Shown piece by piece: positions 58,254 to 64,000 of a DNA stretch of 64,000 nt. The notes below the pieces were generated by a model. That model saw only the letters and a program-made list of their open reading frames with translations, did no database searches and was not told the origin of the DNA. Position numbers and translations under genes: made by a program. The stretch is from Streptomyces aureoverticillatus. Its GTDB lineage: Bacteria > Actinomycetota > Actinomycetes > Streptomycetales > Streptomycetaceae. The stretch covers positions 1 through 64,000 of the forward strand of contig NZ_BMSY01000015.1 of NCBI RefSeq assembly GCF_014649395.1, given 5' to 3'. Position 1 is the first letter of the stretch; every line of letters starts with the position of its first letter.

Positions 58254-59162
58254 GTGACCAAGGAGAGCGTTGCAGTGAACGGCAGCAGAAAGACCTCCCC
58301 CCAGGACATCGCCGACGCCCTGCGCGACCGCATCCGCACCGGCACGCTCAAGCCGGGCGACCGCCTCCCCACCCAGGCCCAGCTCGCCCAGGAGTTCGGC
58401 GTGGAACGCGGGACGGTGCGGCAGGCGCTGCTGTCGCTGCAGCGGGACGGCTTGCTGAACCACATCAGCAGGGGCAGCCCGCCGCGCGTCGCGGGGGAGC
58501 CCTCCGCGTCCCCCGCGACGCCCGCCGCGCAGCCCCAACCGCAGCCCTCGATGGTCGCGCTGGCACCCCGGCTGACGGAGGCGTTCCGGCAGCCGCATGT
58601 GCGGGTCGACGCCGTGTCGTACACCGCCGAGACGCTCATGCACGCCGTCACCGAGCCGATCCGGCAGATCCACGAGGGGCGGGTGCGGCCGGAGTCCATC
58701 GACGTACGCATCCTGCTGCCGAGCAGCGACATCGATCTCGCGTTTCCGGTGCCGGTCGCGAACGGCGACGAAAGGGACCGGGACCGGCTGCAGCGGCGCT
58801 GGCTGGCGCAGCGGAACTCCCAGGGGCACGTCCTGCGCCACAACCTCATCGCCCTGCGGCAGTCCCACGGGATCGACGTCCATGTCACCTTTCGGGCGCT
58901 GCCGTTCACGACCCCCGTGAAGCTCTATCTGCTCAACGGCTCCGAGGCGCTGCTCGCGTACTACACGCTGGAGCCCATGGACGTGCTGCTCGACGGGTTC
59001 GACGGCGAGAGCGTCCCCGCCTACGACGCCGGCGGTCTCACCGCGGCCCTCTTCTCCTTCACCGACGGCACGAGCCCGCGCGACTCCGGTTTCGTGGAGG
59101 AATCTCAGAAGTGGTTCGACGCCCTCTGGGAAACGATCACCACGGACCTAACACTCTCTTAG
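58254..59162 (+). CDS. devA: GntR-family developmental regulator DevA
   Basis: This is a 302-residue regulator. The winged helix reads IADALRDRIRTGTLKPGDRL then PTQAQLAQEFGVERGTVRQA; the C-terminal domain has VRILLPSSDIDLAFPVP and PVKLYLLNGSEALLAYYTL. In S. coelicolor DevA is needed for proper aerial development and controls its own operon. Two starts compete: GTG at 58254, six bases after a -10 box, and GTG at 58275 with AAGGAG nine bases upstream. It abuts devB without any gap. Confidence 0.9.
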   Translation: MTKESVAVNGSRKTSPQDIADALRDRIRTGTLKPGDRLPTQAQLAQEFGVERGTVRQALLSLQRDGLLNHISRGSPPRVAGEPSASPATPAAQPQPQPSMVALAPRLTEAFRQPHVRVDAVSYTAETLMHAVTEPIRQIHEGRVRPESIDVRILLPSSDIDLAFPVPVANGDERDRDRLQRRWLAQRNSQGHVLRHNLIALRQSHGIDVHVTFRALPFTTPVKLYLLNGSEALLAYYTLEPMDVLLDGFDGESVPAYDAGGLTAALFSFTDGTSPRDSGFVEESQKWFDALWETITTDLTLS

Positions 59163-59948
59163 GTGACTCCTGATTCGACACAACCTGATGCGTCAGCGAC
59201 CGAACCTGCGACGGACGAGTCCGAACCTGCGACGGACGAGTCCGAAGAGCTGCGGGCGCTGATCGAGGGCGCCCAGTGCGTGCTCTTCGATTTCGACGGC
59301 CCCATCTGCCGCCTCTTCGCCGGGCACGCGGCCAGCAAGGTGGCCGAGGAGCAGGTGCGCTGGCTGGAGGAACAGGGCCTGCACGGGCTGCTGGAGGCGG
59401 GCGTACGCGACGAGGCCGATCCGTACGTGGTGCTGCGCGCCGTCGACGAGCGCCATCCCGACAGCGACCTGGTCGTCGAACTGGAGGCGCGGCTCACGCA
59501 CGAGGAGCAGAAGGCGGTACCGTCCGCCTGGCCCACGGCCTACGCCGACGCGCTCGTCCGCACCTGGAAGGCCACCGGCGCCCGGCTCGCCATCACCACG
59601 AACAACTCGCCGGGCCCCGTGGCCGGATATCTGGCCGACAGAGGGCTCATCGACTGCTTCGCACCGCACATATACGGTCGCACCCAGGATCTGCACCTGC
59701 TCAAGCCGGACCCGCACTGCGTCAATCGGGCCCTCACCGCGATGGGGGCCGACCCGGCCCGCACCTTGATGATCGGCGACGCCGCCTCGGACTACCAGGC
59801 CGCGACCGCCGCCGGCGTGCACTTCGTCGGCTATGCGCGCAACCACCGCAAGGAGGCGGCGCTGCGGCGGGCCGGCGCGGCGCACGTCGTGAGTTCGCTC
59901 CAACCGGTGCTCCGCACGCTCACCCGGAGAATTCCGCGCGAACGGTAA
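59163..59948 (+). CDS. devB: HAD-family hydrolase DevB
   Basis: This is a 261-residue phosphatase-like protein. HAD motifs: LFDFDGPICRLF (nucleophile Asp), ITTNNSPG, LKPDPH (Lys) and MIGDAASDYQAA (acidic pair). The N-terminus has a duplicated EPATDES. Its GTG directly follows the devA TAG. The cap region suggests a small phosphorylated metabolite. It is paralogous to the HAD protein at 61267-61992. In S. coelicolor devB is cotranscribed with devA. Confidence 0.88.
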   Translation: MTPDSTQPDASATEPATDESEPATDESEELRALIEGAQCVLFDFDGPICRLFAGHAASKVAEEQVRWLEEQGLHGLLEAGVRDEADPYVVLRAVDERHPDSDLVVELEARLTHEEQKAVPSAWPTAYADALVRTWKATGARLAITTNNSPGPVAGYLADRGLIDCFAPHIYGRTQDLHLLKPDPHCVNRALTAMGADPARTLMIGDAASDYQAATAAGVHFVGYARNHRKEAALRRAGAAHVVSSLQPVLRTLTRRIPRER

Positions 59949-60031
59949 AACCGCCCGACATATTCACGCCGCCGGGAACACGCGGTAATGGCACAGGCGC
60001 ACAAAGTAAGTAAGTGCGAGGAGTCCACATA

Positions 60032-61270
60032 GTGGCTTCCGGCGAGGCCTGTTCCGTGTGGGCGATACCCTCGGCGCTCATGTCGCAACCTCCGTCCGGC
60101 AGAGCCGAATTGGCACCCTCGACCTCGGTCGGCCTTTTCGACCGGCTGGTCCGCCGATTGGCCGCCGCTCACCGTGAACGCCCTGGTGGGAAGGTGGTGA
60201 CCGGCTATCACAACAGCAACTACATCGTGCCGCTCGGAATGGGGCTCGCACTGTTGCTGCGGACGATGCCGTTTCGCGCGCGCGTCAAATGCCGTACGCC
60301 GCTGCAGGCCGCCGAGGTCGCGCCACGCATCTGGCCCAGGGAAGCCGAACTGCTCGACGTGGTCACGCGCCATCTCAAGGAAGTGCCCCGCTGTCTTGTC
60401 GACTTCGGCGACTGGTCGATGCACGCCTATCGCGCCGGGCGCCCGCTGACCGAGGTCGACGAGCGCGAGCTCAACACCGACGAACTGATGGTCAAGCTCG
60501 CCGAGTTCTTCGCCAGAACCGTGTCCGTGCCGGAGTCCGAGCTGCCGCCGCGCCCCGAGGGGTGGCCCGCGGACGGGGACTCCGACGGCTTTCTGGCCTG
60601 GCTCATCGGCTTCACCGAGGAGCGGGTGCACCGGGCCAACCGCCACCGATTCGACGCGCTGTTCGAGGCGATCGGCATTCGCCCCCATGCCATGACCGAG
60701 TTCCAGAAGACGGCCCCGCGTCTGCTCGGCCGCCCGTTCTGCCTCCTGCACACAGACGTCCACCGCGCCAACATCGTGGTCGACCGCAAGGAAATCGCGG
60801 TCATCGACTGGGAGCTGGCCCTGTTCGGGGACCCGCTGCACGACCTCGCGACCCATCTCGTACGCATGGAATACGACAAGGAACAGCAACTGGAGATGCG
60901 GCGGCTGTGGGCGGAGGCCATGGTGGCCGCCGGCCGGCCCGAGCTGACGGCCGGTCTCGAGAGCGATCTGCCCGTCTATCTGGATTTCGAATACGCCCAG
61001 TCGGTGTTTCCCGACGTGATGCGGGCGGCCTTGGCGCTGCCCGCGCAGGCGCTCGGCGACGACTTCGAGCTCGCGGCCGCGCGGGTGTGCCGCGCGTTGC
61101 GGCGGGCGGCCGAGCCCCTGAAGCTGGAGAGGGCGCCGGACCCGCTCCAGGTGGAAGCCGCCCTGCGGGACTGGCACGCGGAAGCGAGCCGGCGCGACGC
61201 CGTCATGGGACTGCCGGTGCCCGACGCGGAACGTGCCGGCCCCGGCACCACGGCGAACGGAGGGCTGTGA
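60032..61270 (+). CDS. APH-like small-molecule kinase
   Basis: This is a 412-residue protein with the aminoglycoside-phosphotransferase fold. The catalytic loop is LLHTDVHRANIVVD and the metal motif AVIDWELALFGDPLHDL. The N-terminal lobe has VVTGYHNSNYIVPLG in place of the glycine-rich loop. The GTG at 60032 has GAGGAG eight bases upstream. It overlaps the second HAD gene (GTGA) and follows devB by 83 bp. A kinase flanked by two paralogous phosphatases suggests a phosphorylation cycle. Resistance is unlikely. Confidence 0.86.
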   Translation: MASGEACSVWAIPSALMSQPPSGRAELAPSTSVGLFDRLVRRLAAAHRERPGGKVVTGYHNSNYIVPLGMGLALLLRTMPFRARVKCRTPLQAAEVAPRIWPREAELLDVVTRHLKEVPRCLVDFGDWSMHAYRAGRPLTEVDERELNTDELMVKLAEFFARTVSVPESELPPRPEGWPADGDSDGFLAWLIGFTEERVHRANRHRFDALFEAIGIRPHAMTEFQKTAPRLLGRPFCLLHTDVHRANIVVDRKEIAVIDWELALFGDPLHDLATHLVRMEYDKEQQLEMRRLWAEAMVAAGRPELTAGLESDLPVYLDFEYAQSVFPDVMRAALALPAQALGDDFELAAARVCRALRRAAEPLKLERAPDPLQVEAALRDWHAEASRRDAVMGLPVPDAERAGPGTTANGGL

Positions 61271-61992
61271 CGGGGGAACTGGACGAACTGGCCGAGTGGT
61301 TGTCGCCGCCGGCCGCGCGGTGCGTCCTCTTCGACTTCGACGGACCCCTCTGCCGGCTGTTCCCGGACCGCGCGTCGGACCGGGTGGCGCGTGACCTCAA
61401 GGCCCTCGCCGCCGGGCACGGGGTGCGGGACGTGCTGACCGACGAGGAGGAGTCGTCCATCGACCCGCACGTCGTCCTGCGGGCCATGGACCGCGCGGGG
61501 GTCGGCGCCGTACTCGTGCGGGAACTGGAGGCGCGGCTCACGCGGGGCGAACTGCGGGCGGTCCCCGGCGCCCTGCCCACGCCGGACGCAGGCAAGCTCG
61601 TGCGGGCCCTGCGGGCCGCGGGCTGCGGCATCGCCGTCGTGACGAACAACTCGGCGCGCGCCGCCGCCGCCTTCCTGGACCGGCCGGACGTCGGCCTCGC
61701 GGACGCCTTCGGCCCGCACATCCACGGCCGCACGCACCGCCCCGACCTCCTCAAGCCGGACCCCGACGTCGTCAGCCGCGCCCTGCTCGGCCTGGACGCC
61801 AAGCCCGGCGACGCGCTGCTGATCGGCGACACCGTCACCGACCTGGAGGCGGCGCGCGCGGCGGGCGTCGGGTTCTTCGTCGGCTACGCCCGCAACGAGG
61901 ACAAGGCGCGGCCGCTGCGGGCCGCGGGGGCGCCGGTCGTCGTCGACTCGTTGCTGCCGCTGCTCGACCTGGTCTCCGTCGCGTCCGCCTGA
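61267..61992 (+). CDS. HAD-family hydrolase, DevB paralogue
   Basis: This is a 241-residue HAD phosphatase. Motifs: LFDFDGPLCRLFP, VVTNNSARA, LLKPDPDVVSRAL and LIGDTVTDLEAARAA. It aligns with DevB along the full length (shared ELEARLT, FGPHIHGRTH/FAPHIYGRTQ, FVGYARN). The GTG overlaps the APH-like stop, so both are translationally coupled. It likely acts on the product of the adjoining kinase or a related compound. Confidence 0.88.
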   Translation: MTGELDELAEWLSPPAARCVLFDFDGPLCRLFPDRASDRVARDLKALAAGHGVRDVLTDEEESSIDPHVVLRAMDRAGVGAVLVRELEARLTRGELRAVPGALPTPDAGKLVRALRAAGCGIAVVTNNSARAAAAFLDRPDVGLADAFGPHIHGRTHRPDLLKPDPDVVSRALLGLDAKPGDALLIGDTVTDLEAARAAGVGFFVGYARNEDKARPLRAAGAPVVVDSLLPLLDLVSVASA

Positions 61993-62138
61993 CCGCCGCC
62001 CGGCCACCGCCGTCCTGGCTCCCGCCGCCCCGGCCCCAGCGGTCCCTCTCGCAGCCTTCCTGATCGTCACGGTTGCGGGCACCATGAGCTCCTGCACGGG
62101 TCTGCGGGCGCCAACTCGACTGCCGTGAGGGGGACTTG

Positions 62139-62990
62139 GTGAGCGATGGCCGTACGACATGGGAGCGGGCCCGGGATCGCTGGGCGGGGGCCGAGTCCGC
62201 CCTGACCCGGATCCTGCTCCTGTCGGTCTTCGCCCTCGGCCTGGTGGCGCAGTTCGTCACGCCGGTCGGTGACGCGCTGGAGGGCAAGGCGTATCTGGGC
62301 GGCGCCATCCTGACCCTGGTCGGCTATGTGCTCTACGACGAGGTGCGGGACCTGAAGGCGGCCATGCAGCCCGCGGCCCGGCAGGAGGTCCCGGCGCCCG
62401 ATCTGGGGCAGTACTTCACGCAGGCGCTCGCCACGGACCTGCGGATCGACGCCGTCGGGTTCACCGGCGAGACGGTCGTGGACCAGCTGAGGCTCTGTCT
62501 GGAGCGCCGTGACCTGCGCGAGCACCCCCATGTGGCGCTCCGCATCATCGTGCCGGACTTCACCAAGCCGATGGAGATACCCGGCAAGGTCGTCGACGGC
62601 AAGGCCGAGGACGACCCCGACCTGCGGCGGGAACTCCAGGAGAAGGTCGTCCAGTACGCCCGCACCATGGGTGCCCTGGACCGGCGGCTGCGGTACGACC
62701 GGCGGGGCGAACTCGACGCCGAGTTCCGGGTGCTGCACATCTCGCCGTTCCTGAAGTTCTGCCTCATCGGCCGTGAGCAGCTCTTCGACGGGATCTACGA
62801 CCAGGTCAAGGAGGGCCCGTCCCGTACGCCGCCCGAGCGGCAGGTGCTCGACCTCATGGGGTACGACGCCGTCCTCACCCGGTGGCACCTCGACGCGGGC
62901 GCGGCCGCCCGGGAGAAGATCCGCAACCGCGGTCTGCTGTTCGACACGCTGTGGGCGGTCGCCCGGCCCCTCACCCCACCCGCCGCCTGA
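62139..62990 (+). CDS. Membrane protein with a DevA-like effector domain
   Basis: This is a 283-residue protein. Two hydrophobic helices (about 26-44 and 52-66) precede a soluble domain. The domain parallels that of DevA: RIDAVGFTGETVVDQL against RVDAVSYTAETLMHAV, LRIIVPDFTKPMEIP against VRILLPSSDIDLAFP, and FRVLHISPFLKFCLIGREQL against FRALPFTTPVKLYLLNGSEAL. It may be a membrane sensor using the same fold. GAGGGGGA lies upstream of the GTG. Its 3' end overlaps the converging permease gene by 20 bp. Function unknown. Confidence 0.72.
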   Translation: MSDGRTTWERARDRWAGAESALTRILLLSVFALGLVAQFVTPVGDALEGKAYLGGAILTLVGYVLYDEVRDLKAAMQPAARQEVPAPDLGQYFTQALATDLRIDAVGFTGETVVDQLRLCLERRDLREHPHVALRIIVPDFTKPMEIPGKVVDGKAEDDPDLRRELQEKVVQYARTMGALDRRLRYDRRGELDAEFRVLHISPFLKFCLIGREQLFDGIYDQVKEGPSRTPPERQVLDLMGYDAVLTRWHLDAGAAAREKIRNRGLLFDTLWAVARPLTPPAA

Positions 62991-63750
62991 ACAACACCCC
63001 CGCCAGCCCCACCGCTCCCACCAGGATCCCCCCGCACCACGCCAGCGCCACCCACGGCGTCGAGCCCACCGGCTGGTCGAGGAGGAGGCCGCGGAGGGAT
63101 TCGATGACGGGGGTGACCGGCTGGTGGTCGGAGAACGTGGCCAGCCAGGCGGGCATCGTGTCCGTCGGGACGAAGGCGCTGCTGGGGTAGGGCAGGAAGG
63201 TGACGAAGAAGGTGTAACCGTTCGCGGCCTCGGGGGACTTGGCGAGGAGGCCGACCGCCGCCGAGAGCCAGGACAGGGCCAGGATGAAGGCCACGAGGAC
63301 CGCGATCGCGGCGAGCCAGGCCGCGGGCGTCGCCGCCGGGCGGAAGCCGATCGCGAAGGCCAGGGCGAGGACCAGCGCGGTGGCCAGGAGGTTGCGGGCC
63401 ACGGAGGCCAGGACGTGGCCCGCCAGGATCGCCGTGCCGCCGATGTCCAGCGAGCGGAAGCGGTCGACGATGCCGCCCTTCAGGTCCTCCGTGACGGCCA
63501 CCGCCGTGCCGGCCGAGCCGAACCCGGCGCAGAGAAGGAGGACGCCCGGGACGACGTAGGTGACGTACCGCGTGTCCGTCCCGGTGTTGATCGCGCCGCC
63601 GAAGAAGTACACGAAGATCAGGAGCAGGAGGGCGGGCAGGGCCAGGCCCGTGAGGAGCGCGTCCACGTTGCGGCGGCTCAGGCGGAGGGAACGGCCGGTC
63701 ATGATCAGGGCGTTCGGGAGGGCCCCCGATGCGGGGAAGGGCTCAGACAT
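62971..63750 (-). CDS. ABC-2 type drug exporter permease
   Basis: This is a 259-residue permease with six membrane helices, of the DrrB type. The EAA-like region is VTEDLKGGIVDRFRSL, and PLPYPSSAFVPTDTMPAWL-like FLPYPSSAFVPTDTMPAW lies in the last loop. The ATG at 63750 is within the 3' end of the ATPase gene (overlap 8 bp). The substrate is unknown, probably a drug or lipid. Confidence 0.92.
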   Translation of the reverse strand: MSEPFPASGALPNALIMTGRSLRLSRRNVDALLTGLALPALLLLIFVYFFGGAINTGTDTRYVTYVVPGVLLLCAGFGSAGTAVAVTEDLKGGIVDRFRSLDIGGTAILAGHVLASVARNLLATALVLALAFAIGFRPAATPAAWLAAIAVLVAFILALSWLSAAVGLLAKSPEAANGYTFFVTFLPYPSSAFVPTDTMPAWLATFSDHQPVTPVIESLRGLLLDQPVGSTPWVALAWCGGILVGAVGLAGVLFRRRVG

Positions 63751-64000
63751 GGGTGGGGGCCTCCTCGGTGGTGGTGCGCTCATGGGCCACCGCGGGGCCC
63801 GGCGCCGTCAGGCTCAGGAACACGTCGTCCAGCGTCGCCGTGCGGAGGGCGAAGCGGGCCACCTCGGTGCCGCCCGGGTCCAGTTCGTCGAGCAGCGCGC
63901 GTACGTGCCGTGCGGTGCCGTCGGTCGGGAGGCCGAGGGTGCGGGTGGCCGGGTCGTGGTGGGTGGCGTGCGGGGCCCGGGCGGCGGCGCGGAGGTAGGC
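63743..64000 (-). CDS. ABC transporter ATPase, C-terminal part (partial)
   Basis: The last 85 codons of an exporter ATPase run off the right edge. RTATLDDVFLSLT is the typical C-terminal motif of DrrA-type ATPases. It overlaps the permease start by 8 bp, so the two form an operon. Confidence 0.85.
   Translation of the reverse strand, partial: AYLRAAARAPHATHHDPATRTLGLPTDGTARHVRALLDELDPGGTEVARFALRTATLDDVFLSLTAPGPAVAHERTTTEEAPTHV

Noticed and set aside
60032..61270. Aminoglycoside resistance gene
   Set aside because: The kinase fold is right, but it is cotranscribed with HAD enzymes in a developmental locus and lacks the typical resistance-enzyme N-terminal loop.

Overview
The window is high-GC actinobacterial DNA, almost certainly from a Streptomyces chromosome core. 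GTG starts, 4-bp stop/start overlaps and strong third-position GC bias are everywhere. The gene set (csoR, pit, pstSCAB, ppk, mshD, glnR, nur, rsiG, devA/devB) matches, from memory, the order around SCO4120-SCO4200 of S. coelicolor. I saw no rRNA, tRNA, CRISPR array, integrase or transposase gene. Both ends cut through gene neighbourhoods, and the right edge truncates an ABC ATPase.

Layout. 0-4.9 kb: a small secreted protein, an operon for an ABC exporter plus NarL-type two-component system, and a GNAT acetyltransferase. 4.9-16 kb: a chromosomal type IV secretion-like cluster (coupling-protein-like, VirB4-like ATPase, PrgI/SCO6880-type, VirB6-like, VirB8-like, small two-helix protein, large Pro-rich membrane protein) with a divergent lytic transglycosylase/NlpC-P60 wall hydrolase. 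It has no relaxase or integrase and resembles the cmd locus linked to differentiation in S. coelicolor. 16.3-20.5 kb: PAP2 phosphatase, Tat-type FAD oxidoreductase, a small Cys-rich protein, a lipoprotein and a small conserved ORF. 20.5-34.8 kb: copper sensor CsoR, then a phosphate block: DUF47-Pit, pstSCAB behind a four-unit PHO box, Nudix and CHAD proteins, polyphosphate kinase, MshD and a secreted 5'-nucleotidase. 34.8-43.6 kb: DUF2993 lipid-binding protein, ABC-F protein, an MprAB-like two-component system with an HtrA-like protease, TetR and M14 peptidase. 43.7-56.3 kb: LacI regulator, glnR, alpha/beta hydrolase, MoaD-like sulfur carrier, second DUF2993 protein, a Cys leader peptide with sulfurtransferase and SseC-like protein, nitrobindin-like protein, nur, ygfZ, dtd, rsiG and asparaginase. 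56.5-63 kb: the dev locus, with two tandem copies of [small membrane protein <-> GntR regulator] (devE, devA), then HAD (devB), an APH-like kinase, a second HAD, and a membrane protein whose soluble domain resembles the DevA/DevE effector domain. 63-64 kb: a drug-type ABC exporter.

Working together. Phosphate uptake (low-affinity Pit, high-affinity Pst), storage (Ppk, CHAD) and scavenging (5'-nucleotidase) lie side by side. Nitrogen (GlnR), nickel (Nur), copper (CsoR) and sulfur (Cys leader, sulfurtransferase) control genes are interspersed. Developmental control is represented by rsiG (c-di-GMP-dependent anti-sigma for WhiG), devA/devB and the cmd-like cluster. Three dispersed intergenic repeats share modules with compensatory changes, and part of a second repeat family lies inside the CHAD coding region. 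The most interesting candidates are the dev-locus sensor-domain family and the relaxase-free secretion cluster with a degenerate coupling protein.
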